Shown: positions 1 to 6,979, numbered from the stretch's first letter. The stretch is DNA of 10,757 bases from an uncultured Rhizobiaceae group bacterium (GCA_937944075.1 CALDZZ010000045.1:1-10757), one strand, 5' to 3'. The notes: a model not told the origin generated them from the letters alone. A program made the numbers and translations.

Positions 1-1
1 A

Positions 2-1687
2 CGTGAAGCAAAGTTCGTTCGCCTTCTTCTGCCATATCTAATTATACTGACACTCATCTTTGTTGGTGTTTTCTACCCGAAAGTCTTCCCGCTATTTGAC
101 TGGCTTGGTTTGACTGGGGCAGCAGCATTCTCCAAACCGACCATCGGTCTTTTCATGCTAGGCGCAATGCTGTTTGTGATTTTCATCGGCTTCCCGATAT
201 CCTTCACGCTCATCTTCCTTGCATTCACCTTTGGCGCATGGGGATCAGGCAGTGCCCTTACCTTCTTCCTGCAAACTTTGCAAACCAACTCAACCATGCT
301 GGATGACCAATTGGTTGCGGTTCCATTGTTTATTCTAATGGGAATTGTGATGGAGCAAGCCGGTCTTATGGAGCGATTGTTCAATGCTGTTCAAATGATG
401 ATGTCAAAAACACGCGGTGCGCTTTATATCGCTGTATTGTTTGTATCCACCATTTTTGCAGCAGCAACCGGTATTGTGGGCGCGTCTGTAACCATTCTTG
501 GTATCATGGCGGCAAAGACAATGAACAAGTCCGGTTATGATGTGCGCATGGCAGCAGGCACTATTACTGCTGGTGGCACATTGGGCATTCTAATCCCTCC
601 ATCCATCATGTTGATTGTGATGGGGCCTGTGTTGGAAATCCCAGTAACAGACCTGTTCCGTGCGGCGATTATTCCCGGCATTTTGCTTGCTTCGCTTTAC
701 ATTATCTATTCAGTTGGTCGTTGTATGATTAACCCTTCATTGGGCCCGATACTGCCGCCTGATGAACAGCCGGAAACCTCACCTTACTATTTCATTGAAG
801 TTGTTCTGGTAATGGCTGCCCTTGTTGCTTTCGTATGGTTGATTACCATTGGTGCTGCAAGCGGATTTGGCCTCTTCCCGCTTGACGGGTTTCTGGTACC
901 GATAATCTGGCTTGGCATAATGTTCGCAGTCTACAAGTGGACGCGATCTGCTGAGCCTGGTGGCTTCTACTTCTCGGATCTGTGGTATGAATTCTTCATG
1001 GGGCTAGTCCCGCCAACCGTCTTGATTGCCTTTGCACTAGGGTCAATTCTTGCGGGTTGGGCAACCCCTGCTGAAGCAGCTGCCTGTGGTGCATTTGGTG
1101 CCATTCTGCTGTCATTGGCTTACGGACGCTTCAAGTTCTCAGGCTTTTATGGCGCCTTGATCAAGACACTGGAAATTTCGGTTTTGATCATGTTCCTTGT
1201 AGCGGCATCAAACTTCTTTGGTGCAGTTTTCTCAAACCTTGGCACTCCGAAGTTCTTGACCGAACTTCTGCTATCCTTCGACCTTTCTACAGCAGCCATG
1301 CTGATCCTTGTGATGGCATTGGTGTTCCTGCTGGGCTGGCCACTGGAATGGGTTCCAATCGTTTTGATCATCGTTCCAATTCTGGTGCCTTTATTGGTAC
1401 AACTGGATGTTAATCTTACCTGGTTTGCAATCCTTGTAGCCGTGAACCTTCAGACCGCATGGCTCAGTCCGCCAGTCGCGCTCTCAGCCTACTTCCTCAA
1501 GGGGGTTGTGCCTGAGTGGGACCTGAAAGACATTTACTTCGGCATGATGCAATTCATGGTTATCCAGGTCATTGGCCTCATCCTGATCTTCATGTTCCCG
1601 GGCTTTGCGCTCTGGCTGCCAGACTTCCTGTCAGCGAACGGTTCTCCAGGCTTCTTCAGTTATGAAGGCTTTCCTTCAGCCCCATAA
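2..1687 (+). CDS. TRAP transporter large (DctM-type) membrane subunit, 5' end missing
   Basis: Inner-membrane permease subunit of a TRAP transporter, which imports organic acids or polyols using the Na+ gradient together with a periplasmic binding protein. The frame is open to the left edge: 36 codons without a stop precede the TTG at 110, so that TTG is not the start and the gene is 5'-partial (561 residues visible). The visible part is almost entirely hydrophobic helices. Counting from the TTG, DctM-like signatures include VPLFILMG (71-78), GGTLGILIPPSI (155-166), GWATPAEAAA (316-325) and NLQTAWLSPPVA (446-457). A stretch around 215-300 with two extra hydrophobic helices interrupts the usual ~430-residue DctM core, and another hydrophobic helix lies upstream of the core. 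This resembles the longer large subunits of the mannitol/chloroaromatic TRAP subfamily. The binding protein and small subunit would lie to the left. An SDR gene follows after 77 nt. The family is clear; the substrate is unknown. Confidence 0.9.
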   Translation, partial: REAKFVRLLLPYLIILTLIFVGVFYPKVFPLFDWLGLTGAAAFSKPTIGLFMLGAMLFVIFIGFPISFTLIFLAFTFGAWGSGSALTFFLQTLQTNSTMLDDQLVAVPLFILMGIVMEQAGLMERLFNAVQMMMSKTRGALYIAVLFVSTIFAAATGIVGASVTILGIMAAKTMNKSGYDVRMAAGTITAGGTLGILIPPSIMLIVMGPVLEIPVTDLFRAAIIPGILLASLYIIYSVGRCMINPSLGPILPPDEQPETSPYYFIEVVLVMAALVAFVWLITIGAASGFGLFPLDGFLVPIIWLGIMFAVYKWTRSAEPGGFYFSDLWYEFFMGLVPPTVLIAFALGSILAGWATPAEAAACGAFGAILLSLAYGRFKFSGFYGALIKTLEISVLIMFLVAASNFFGAVFSNLGTPKFLTELLLSFDLSTAAMLILVMALVFLLGWPLEWVPIVLIIVPILVPLLVQLDVNLTWFAILVAVNLQTAWLSPPVALSAYFLKGVVPEWDLKDIYFGMMQFMVIQVIGLILIFMFPGFALWLPDFLSANGSPGFFSYEGFPSAP

Positions 1688-1740
1688 TACTGGACAAGAC
1701 GCTTTAATCCCTCGCAGCAGCAACCAGATGCCTGCGGGGG

Positions 1741-1760
1741 ATTTCCATTTCAAGGAAATG
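1741..1760 (+). promoter_or_regulatory. Hairpin overlapping the ribosome binding site of the SDR gene
   Basis: CATTTC (1746-1751) and GAAATG (1755-1760) can form a 6-bp stem with loop AAG. Alternatively ATTTCC (1741-1746) pairs with GGAAAT (1754-1759). Both would bury the Shine-Dalgarno AAGGA (1752-1756) that lies 8 nt before the ATG at 1765. The pairing is seen in the sequence; any role in limiting translation of the SDR relative to the transporter is inference, and the stems are A+T-rich and weak. Confidence 0.2.
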
Positions 1761-1764
1761 AATT

Positions 1765-2511
1765 ATGAAATCGATTTTCTCTCTTGAAGGCAAAACAGCC
1801 CTTATAACGGGTGGTGGTTCCGGCATAGGCAAGGCCATTGCTCATGCCTATTCAGATCATGGTGCATCCATCATCCTTGTAGGGAGACGCGAGAGCCTCC
1901 TGGAAGAAGCTCTCGGTGAGCGCGATGGCTTTACCATCGCAACAGACCTTATGGCAGAGGATGCAAGCCAAACCATATTCAACGCCTGTAAAACATTGAA
2001 CGCCCTTCCCGACATCATCGTTAGCGCAGCTGGTTTGAACCCGCGCAAACATGCTGATGAGATTGATCCAGAGACCTGGAACAAAACCATTCACCTAAAT
2101 CTTTCAGTGCCTTTCTTTCTGGCACAAGTATTTGCGCCTAACATGAAGACCAACAATTGGGGTCGTATCATCAATATTGCATCCCTGCAGTCTTCGCGAG
2201 CGTTTACAAATGGTATTTCCTACGGCGCATCGAAGGGCGGCATCAGCCAGCTCACTCGTGCCATGGCAGAAGCCTGGTCGAAAGACGGCATCACCGCAAA
2301 CGCAATTGCACCAGGCTTTTTTCCAACCGAATTAACCGCAGCAGTCTTTGGCGATGACAAAATGTCAGCGCATCACGCCAGCATGACCTGTATCGGGCGC
2401 AATGGAGAACTCTCAGATCTAGCTGGTCCTGCGATCTTTCTTGCCTCAGACGCTTCAAGCTATGTAACCGGGCAGATACTGCCAGTTGATGGAGGATATA
2501 CCGCAAAATGA
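1765..2511 (+). CDS. SDR-family oxidoreductase, gluconate 5-dehydrogenase-like
   Basis: Classical short-chain dehydrogenase of 248 aa, the normal size for the family, presumably cytoplasmic and NAD(P)-dependent. The glycine-rich cofactor motif TGGGSGIG is at residues 15-22. Arg41-Arg42 after the second strand favour NADP(H). The catalytic set is complete: Asn112, Ser140, Tyr153 and Lys157 (YGASK). The structural NNAG motif reads SAAG (87-90), and APGFFPTEL and the C-terminal VDGGYTAK are typical of this group. The ATG at 1765 has AAGGA 8 nt upstream. The stop overlaps the start of the next gene (ATGA), so the two are translationally coupled. Together with a TRAP permease and an idonate-dehydrogenase-like enzyme, oxidation or reduction of a keto-sugar acid such as 5-ketogluconate is the best guess. 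SDR substrate cannot be read from sequence, so other polyol or hydroxy-acid substrates remain possible. Confidence 0.9.
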   Translation: MKSIFSLEGKTALITGGGSGIGKAIAHAYSDHGASIILVGRRESLLEEALGERDGFTIATDLMAEDASQTIFNACKTLNALPDIIVSAAGLNPRKHADEIDPETWNKTIHLNLSVPFFLAQVFAPNMKTNNWGRIINIASLQSSRAFTNGISYGASKGGISQLTRAMAEAWSKDGITANAIAPGFFPTELTAAVFGDDKMSAHHASMTCIGRNGELSDLAGPAIFLASDASSYVTGQILPVDGGYTAK

Positions 2512-3494
2512 AAGCGCTCGTTTATACCGATACCATGAAAACCGAATTCCGCGAGGAAACTGATCCGGTTGCTCGTGAAGGCGAAGTTGTTGTTGATCTG
2601 ACACATTGCGGAATCTGCGGTTCGGACATGCATGCCTGGCATGGTCATGACGCAAGACGCGTTCCTCCTCTGATTTTGGGACATGAAGCTGTTGGTGTCC
2701 CTCGTTCAGGGAAATTTGAAGGCAAGCGCGTTGCCATCAATCCGTTGATGACTTGTGGAACCTGTTCGGCTTGTACGAATGGCAATGAACACCTATGCGC
2801 AGAACGTGAACTGATCGGCATGAAAGTGCCTGGTGCATTTGCTCAGGCAGTCGCGATCAAGGAAGAAAACATATTTGAAATCCCGGATCACCTGGCCTTT
2901 GATGAAGCGGCCCTGGCAGAGCCTCTTGCGGTATGTGTCCACGCCGCACACATTGGCCTTGAGCGGTTAAAAGGCCCTGTGAGTGAGCAATCAGCTATTA
3001 TACTGGGCGGCGGCGCCATCGGTCTGTTGTGTGCCATGGTACTTGAAAACCAGGGCATGGAAAATCTTTGGATTGGTGAGACAAATGCCATGAGGCGTGA
3101 AATGCTCACTGAAGTTCTAAAAGCCACGCCCTACGACCCTATTAACGAGAAGCCCGGCACGGAACAGGCAGACCTCATTCTGGATTGCGTTGGCTCAGGC
3201 CATACCAGAAGAGCAGCATCGGAACTTGCCATACCCGGTGGTACAATCGTGCATGTCGGTCTTCAAGACAGTAATGAGGGTCTAGATACCAGGCGCATTA
3301 CCTTGCAGGAAATAGCTTTTATCGGAACCTATTGTTATACGAACAAGGATTTTCAGGAGGCAATCGATCTCTTGGCTCAAGAAAAAATAAGTCGCAAAGG
3401 CTGGTCAGAACTGCGCTCTCTTGAACAAGGCGTAAAAGGGTTTGAGGATATCCATAATGGCACTGCACCACCCAAAATCATTCTGGAAATATAA
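2508..3494 (+). CDS. Zinc-dependent alcohol dehydrogenase, L-idonate 5-dehydrogenase-like
   Basis: Medium-chain, zinc-containing dehydrogenase of 328 aa, slightly short for the family (about 340-350). It would oxidise a secondary alcohol on a polyol or sugar acid with NAD(P)+. The catalytic zinc ligands are present: Cys34 in CGICGSD, and His59-Glu60 in GHEAVG. The structural zinc lobe has Cys83, Cys86, Cys89 and Cys97. AEPLAVCVHA (137-146) is the sorbitol/idonate/threonine dehydrogenase signature, and the nucleotide-binding turn GGGAIG is at 167-172. The ATG at 2508 lies inside the stop region of the SDR gene (4-nt overlap), a strong sign that the two act in one pathway. The idnD-plus-idnO-like pairing next to a TRAP permease suggests hexonate or polyol catabolism, inferred from family and context. 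A sorbitol/xylitol-type or threonine-type dehydrogenase is the main alternative. Confidence 0.9.
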   Translation: MKALVYTDTMKTEFREETDPVAREGEVVVDLTHCGICGSDMHAWHGHDARRVPPLILGHEAVGVPRSGKFEGKRVAINPLMTCGTCSACTNGNEHLCAERELIGMKVPGAFAQAVAIKEENIFEIPDHLAFDEAALAEPLAVCVHAAHIGLERLKGPVSEQSAIILGGGAIGLLCAMVLENQGMENLWIGETNAMRREMLTEVLKATPYDPINEKPGTEQADLILDCVGSGHTRRAASELAIPGGTIVHVGLQDSNEGLDTRRITLQEIAFIGTYCYTNKDFQEAIDLLAQEKISRKGWSELRSLEQGVKGFEDIHNGTAPPKIILEI

Positions 3495-3529
3495 CTTCTT
3501 CGATAGCAAGACAAATTACAGCACCTATT

Positions 3530-3552
3530 GTGACCGTGTTCAGTCACTTTTT
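3530..3552 (+). terminator. Possible terminator of the TRAP/SDR/ADH operon
   Basis: GTGAC (3530-3534) can pair with GTCAC (3543-3547) across an 8-nt loop and is followed by five T residues (3548-3552), 36 nt after the dehydrogenase stop. The stem is only 5 bp, so this is a weak candidate. A competing hairpin, AGTCAC (3542-3547) with GTGACT (3553-3558) around the same T run, shares one arm, so the two structures exclude each other. Confidence 0.35.
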
Positions 3553-3561
3553 GTGACTTGG

Positions 3562-3576
3562 TAAGTTAATAACTTA
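3562..3576. promoter_or_regulatory. 15-nt perfect palindrome upstream of the histidine kinase gene
   Basis: TAAGTTA and TAACTTA flank a single central A, giving a perfect odd-centred palindrome about 63 nt before the kinase gene. This is the size and symmetry of a site for a dimeric regulator. Promoter-like hexamers nearby (TTGTGA at 3551-3556 and TATCAA at 3575-3580, 18 nt apart) are imperfect, but would place the palindrome inside the promoter spacer. In such A+T-rich DNA a chance palindrome is quite possible. Confidence 0.3.
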
Positions 3577-3638
3577 TCAATAAATTTTACTAAATGTACA
3601 TTTTCATCACTTAAGTTGAGCATGATTTCAACATTGAG

Positions 3639-5891
3639 ATGATTATAATGTTCAGCACTTCAATCCATAGAAAGCTGACTGTGCTGCTGGTATTATTATT
3701 GGCGCCTATCCTTGCATCTGTATTTCTTGGACATCAATACATTGAAATGGAGCTCAACAAGGTTGACTCGTCAAAGGCAGGTCTGAGCTTTATCGAAACT
3801 GTTTGGGGTAAAACGGAAACGATAAACAATAAGAGTAATGACCGTACCAACGAATATGAATTTGGGCCTGAAGACTATTCTAAAGTCGTCGTGCTTGATG
3901 AGCACCAGCGCACAAAAATTGAAAAACTCTGGCAAACACTGAATGATACAGAGCAATCGACGACAAAACGACTGTTGGCAGGAAAACGGCTAATCCTCGA
4001 CATCACCAAGACATCAAGCTTGATGGAGTTCGTCGCCAAAGACAGCCCTGAACTCACTATTGTAAATTACGATCGTCTGCCAGAACTGTCCTACAAACTG
4101 GAAAAGATAGCCAGACTGGCAGAGCGCCTTACAACGAAAGAACGACTTAACACGGCAGATACCATCGCGTTTTTGGTCAATGCAGGTCAGTTCAAAACTG
4201 TTGCTGACTATATCTCACGCAATTCAAGACAGGAGCTCTTGCAATATCCAAGCGATACGCAGCAAAAAATGAAAGACGTAGGTCAAACATTTCGAAAGCA
4301 AAACGGTAAGTTTCAAGGAGCTGCTTTAAAAACCACAAAATCACTGCTGAATGCAGAGAGCGGGTCACAAATTACCATTGCCAAAATGATTGAAAATGAA
4401 AAAGCCCTGGATGCCGTCATCTCCCAATATTGGCGGGAAACGGAAAATCTGTTTCGCATTAACCTGCAAAATGCTGAATCAAAACTTGAAGCAATATGCA
4501 TTAACGTGGGAATAGGCCTTTCTTTCTTCGCGTTGATGTTGGCATCCATAATCTGGTTTTTGCTGAAATCCATTTTGGGGCAAGCAAAAAAACTTGAAGA
4601 GACACTCGCCTGTACAGAGAAGCAAAACATCATACTGACGGAACGCGAGGAAGAACTGAAACAGGCTACCTTAAAGGCTGAAAGTGGTGAACGTGCCAAA
4701 ACAGAATTCCTGGCTAACATGTCACATGAAATACGCACACCAATGAATGGCATCATGGGAATGGCCGAGCTTTTACAAAAGACACCCCTCAATGACAAAC
4801 AGCAAATGTTCTCAGATATCATTGTAAGGTCTGGTAATTCTCTGATGACCATTATCAATGATATCCTTGATTTCTCAAAAATCGATGCAGGCCAGATGGA
4901 GCTTTCCCCTGCCCCCTTTGTCCTCAAGGATGTGTTTGAAGATGTGATTTCGCTGATGTCTTCAAGTGTTGCGGAAAGGGATCTGGAAATGATCCTTCGC
5001 ATTGACCCTAAGCTACCCACAGTTTTGATCGGTGATGTCGGAAGACTTCGTCAAATCATTACAAACCTGATTGGAAATGCAGTCAAATTTACTGAACAGG
5101 GTCATATTTATATCAATGTGAGATCATCTGGAAACATTTCAAGTAACTCACAAGAAGCCGAGTTGCTGGTTTCCATAGAAGATACCGGCATTGGAATAGC
5201 GAAAAGCGATTGCGAGAATATTTTCAAGCAGTTCATTCAGGCGGATGGCTCAAATACAAGGAAATACGAAGGCACAGGCCTTGGCTTGTCTATATCCTCT
5301 TCCCTTGTTGAGTTAATGGAAGGTGATATTGGTGTTGAAAGTACTTTGGGAGAAGGTTCAACCTTCTGGTTCAAAATAACCCTCCCTGTGCAAATAGAAA
5401 AGCAAAATGATATCAAAGCGCCTGATACACTTCACGGCTGCAGAATACTGGTTATCGATGATAACGCAGTCAACCGTGAAATTTTAACTGAGCTGATGGC
5501 ACAATGGAACTTTGACTGTGCTGCAGCAGAAAGCGGCAAGGAAGGACTTGTAGTGATGCGTAAGGCGCTTCAAAGCAATCTAAACATTGACCTTGTCATT
5601 CTAGACTATCAAATGCCTGATATGACAGGACATGACGTTCTTGTAGAGATCAGAAATGACGAAATCCTGAAGGAAATACCAGTCATCATGCTTTCATCTG
5701 TTGATAGCGGAGATGTGACACGCGAACTATCAGATCTTGGCATTCAGGCAAACCTCAACAAACCTGCCCGTTCGACAGATTTGTTCAACACTATCGTAGA
5801 AGTCATAACGACCAAACGAATGACTGATATGACAAAAAACCATGCTCAGGTCGAAAAAACTGTTCAAATAGACGAAAAAATAGCCTCTTGA
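3639..5891 (+). CDS. Membrane-bound hybrid sensor histidine kinase with C-terminal receiver
   Basis: Two-component signalling protein of 750 aa. A first membrane helix (about residues 13-30) and a second (about 286-309) enclose a predicted periplasmic domain of roughly 250 residues, mostly helical and of no family I recognise. A coiled coil follows (about 318-352). The HisKA box FLANMSHEIRTPMNG carries the phospho-acceptor His363. HATPase_c shows the N box (Asn476, Asn480), G1 DTGIGI (516-521, preceded by Glu515) and G2 GTGLGLS (545-551). The receiver has Asp607-Asp608, phospho-acceptor Asp656 (LDYQMPD), Ser686 at the Thr/Ser position and Lys708 (NKPA). All catalytic residues are present. No separate Hpt domain or output regulator lies in the window, so the partner must be elsewhere. 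Start choice is uncertain: ATG 3639 has no clear ribosome site, while ATG 3648 (three codons later) has GAGAT 8 nt upstream. The signal sensed is unknown. Confidence 0.93.
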   Translation: MIIMFSTSIHRKLTVLLVLLLAPILASVFLGHQYIEMELNKVDSSKAGLSFIETVWGKTETINNKSNDRTNEYEFGPEDYSKVVVLDEHQRTKIEKLWQTLNDTEQSTTKRLLAGKRLILDITKTSSLMEFVAKDSPELTIVNYDRLPELSYKLEKIARLAERLTTKERLNTADTIAFLVNAGQFKTVADYISRNSRQELLQYPSDTQQKMKDVGQTFRKQNGKFQGAALKTTKSLLNAESGSQITIAKMIENEKALDAVISQYWRETENLFRINLQNAESKLEAICINVGIGLSFFALMLASIIWFLLKSILGQAKKLEETLACTEKQNIILTEREEELKQATLKAESGERAKTEFLANMSHEIRTPMNGIMGMAELLQKTPLNDKQQMFSDIIVRSGNSLMTIINDILDFSKIDAGQMELSPAPFVLKDVFEDVISLMSSSVAERDLEMILRIDPKLPTVLIGDVGRLRQIITNLIGNAVKFTEQGHIYINVRSSGNISSNSQEAELLVSIEDTGIGIAKSDCENIFKQFIQADGSNTRKYEGTGLGLSISSSLVELMEGDIGVESTLGEGSTFWFKITLPVQIEKQNDIKAPDTLHGCRILVIDDNAVNREILTELMAQWNFDCAAAESGKEGLVVMRKALQSNLNIDLVILDYQMPDMTGHDVLVEIRNDEILKEIPVIMLSSVDSGDVTRELSDLGIQANLNKPARSTDLFNTIVEVITTKRMTDMTKNHAQVEKTVQIDEKIAS

Positions 5892-5982
5892 AGAGATTTT
5901 TACGCATAAAAATGACTTTACGTTAGTTTTTTTAAATCTAATTCAATTTATGTTAACTCATCAGGACTTATGGTGGCTTGAA

Positions 5983-5988
5983 AGAGGG
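5983..5988 (+). promoter_or_regulatory. Ribosome binding site that fixes the start of the TerB-like gene
   Basis: AGAGGG lies 7 nt before the ATG at 5996. The in-frame TTG at 5978 sits just upstream of this site with no Shine-Dalgarno of its own, so the ATG is the better start. Confidence 0.65.
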
Positions 5989-5995
5989 CAGAACC

Positions 5996-6415
5996 ATGAA
6001 CACTCCACAGAAACTGATTGATAATTCAGAACTTCCATTAACCAATGTAGAAATCAGACTGATCCAGGCAAAACTGCTTGCTATCATGAGCAGAATTGAC
6101 GGTCGTATTCTTGAGGTGGAAAACCTTGTTGCTGAAAGCATGCTCGAATTGATGGATCAAAAGGAAGTTTTCAAACTCAAGACCTTGTATCTGGAAGAAC
6201 TCGAAAAGCCGCAAAAAGAAGAAGACATCGATGAGATCGTGGAATTCATGAATCGCGCTCCTGTTCAAGAACGCATCAGCTTGTTAAAAATGCTGTCGTC
6301 ACTTGCCATTTGTGATGGTGAAATTCATGAAAACGAAGAGCAGTTTCTAAAGAACACAATGCGCCGGCTCAAGGTTATCGTTCAAATCGGAAACCCTGCT
6401 GATAAAAGACGCTAG
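5996..6415 (+). CDS. Small TerB/DjlA-like helical protein
   Basis: A 139-aa, probably cytoplasmic, all-helical acidic protein with no signal peptide or membrane segment. It contains two similar motifs: KLLAIMSRIDGRILEVE (residues 26-42) and KMLSSLAICDGEIHENEEQF (98-117). Each has a hydrophobic helix, then Asp-Gly, then an acidic helix. That hydrophobic-DG-acidic pattern is typical of the TerB (tellurite resistance) and DjlA N-terminal fold, which is often metal-binding or linked to the envelope. The stretch 53-85 between the repeats is rich in Lys and Glu. The start at ATG 5996 is chosen for its AGAGGG ribosome site; a TTG 18 nt upstream would add six residues. It lies 104 nt downstream of the kinase gene in the same direction, so the two may be co-transcribed, but no functional tie is visible. 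Family assignment rests on the motif pattern only; no function is claimed. Confidence 0.75.
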   Translation: MNTPQKLIDNSELPLTNVEIRLIQAKLLAIMSRIDGRILEVENLVAESMLELMDQKEVFKLKTLYLEELEKPQKEEDIDEIVEFMNRAPVQERISLLKMLSSLAICDGEIHENEEQFLKNTMRRLKVIVQIGNPADKRR

Positions 6416-6578
6416 TCTGGTCAATTCAAGTCAATCTGGCCCCTTACAGGCGTTCATTGTAACAAGCGGATTATTGTTTCCCTAAAACCCTGTCGTTTTA
6501 CAAGCCTGAATCAGGCTTTAACCTCTATAAAACTTGCAATAATGCACAAGAAGTCTGGACAAGTCGCGCGAGTCTGGA
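6414..6578 (+). repeat. Short direct repeats AGTCTGG(A) in the acpXL leader
   Basis: AGTCTGGA occurs at 6552-6559 and 6571-6578, starts 19 nt apart (about two helical turns). A shorter copy, AGTCTGG, is at 6414-6420, and a variant CAATCTGG at 6432-6439. Spacing near a multiple of the helix pitch would suit a regulator binding the same DNA face. The repeats are short, so chance remains a real explanation. Confidence 0.25.
6502..6518. promoter_or_regulatory. 17-nt palindrome in the acpXL leader, operator or weak terminator
   Basis: AAGCCTGA and TCAGGCTT flank a central A, a perfect inverted repeat 87 nt after the TerB-like stop and about 190 nt before acpXL. A -10-like TATAAA follows at 6526-6531, so the palindrome would cover the -35 position, where no TTGACA-like hexamer is visible. 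This would fit an operator or an activator-dependent promoter. Read as RNA it forms a 7-bp stem with loop AAT followed by only two or three T residues, so it could instead be a weak terminator of the preceding gene. Confidence 0.4.
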
Positions 6579-6690
6579 TAAAAGCGCGGCATGCAACACA
6601 AATGAGACAAATTGTGTAATTACGAGTTTGTTTTCAAATCATGCAACAGCAAGCAAATATAGCTTCTAACGCATTGAAAACCATAGATAA

Positions 6691-6696
6691 AAGAGG
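6691..6696 (+). promoter_or_regulatory. Ribosome binding site that fixes the GTG start of acpXL
   Basis: AAGAGG lies 7 nt before GTG 6704. The upstream in-frame ATG at 6641 has no comparable site, and starting there would add 21 residues that look unlike the family's N-terminus. Confidence 0.75.
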
Positions 6697-6703
6697 CTAC
6701 ATC

Positions 6704-6979
6704 GTGTCAACTTTCGACAAAGTCGCAGATATTATTTCAGAAACTAGCGAAATTCCGCGTGAGGAAATCACTCCGGAAAGCCATACAATTGACGATTTGG
6801 GCATTGATAGCCTGGATTTTCTGGATATTGTTTTTGCAATCGACAAGGATTTTGGCATCAAAATTCCACTTGAAACCTGGACTCAGGAAGTAAACGACGG
6901 CAAAGCCTCTACAGAAGAATATTTCGTAATGAAAAACCTCTGCGGAAAAATTGACGAACTTGTTGCGGCAAAAGCTTAA
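6704..6979 (+). CDS. acpXL: Acyl carrier protein AcpXL for very-long-chain fatty acids of lipid A
   Basis: A specialised cytoplasmic acyl carrier protein of 91 aa. It carries the growing very-long-chain (omega-1)-hydroxy fatty acid that is later transferred to lipid A. The phosphopantetheine attachment motif is DSL with Ser36. The long matches to the AcpXL family are FDKVADII (4-11), TPESHTIDDLGIDSLDFLDIVFAIDK (23-48), FGIKIPLETWTQEV (50-63) and STEEYFVMKNLCGKIDEL (69-86); this is more specific than a housekeeping AcpP. The GTG at 6704 with AAGAGG 7 nt upstream gives MSTFDKVADII, the family's N-terminus, so the longer reading from ATG 6641 is rejected. A strong terminator follows the stop by 28 nt, so this gene may be its own transcription unit, as suits an abundant carrier. 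It heads the lipid A fatty-acid cluster. Confidence 0.95.
   Translation: MSTFDKVADIISETSEIPREEITPESHTIDDLGIDSLDFLDIVFAIDKDFGIKIPLETWTQEVNDGKASTEEYFVMKNLCGKIDELVAAKA

Noticed and set aside
110..112. TTG at 110 as the start of the TRAP permease gene
   Set aside because: The same frame stays open for 36 codons to the left edge and encodes another hydrophobic helix, so the gene begins outside the window.
1765..2511. SDR as the ketoreductase (FabG) of the fatty-acid cluster
   Set aside because: It overlaps the idonate-dehydrogenase-like gene, lies over 4 kb from the cluster and is separated from it by the kinase gene and several intergenic regions.
4313..5020. 235-codon open frame on the minus strand inside the kinase gene
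   Set aside because: It lies wholly opposite HisKA/HATPase coding sequence, has no recognisable motif, and is explained by codon bias of the real gene.
5898..5933. A+T-rich stretch with TTTTTA/TAAAAA arms and a run of seven T after the kinase gene as a terminator
   Set aside because: The possible stem is all A:T and does not directly precede the T run, so it is not supported as a rho-independent terminator.
5923..5957. CtrA-type site (TTAA-N7-TTAA) before the TerB-like gene
   Set aside because: TTAA half-sites occur, but none has the required 7-nt spacing.
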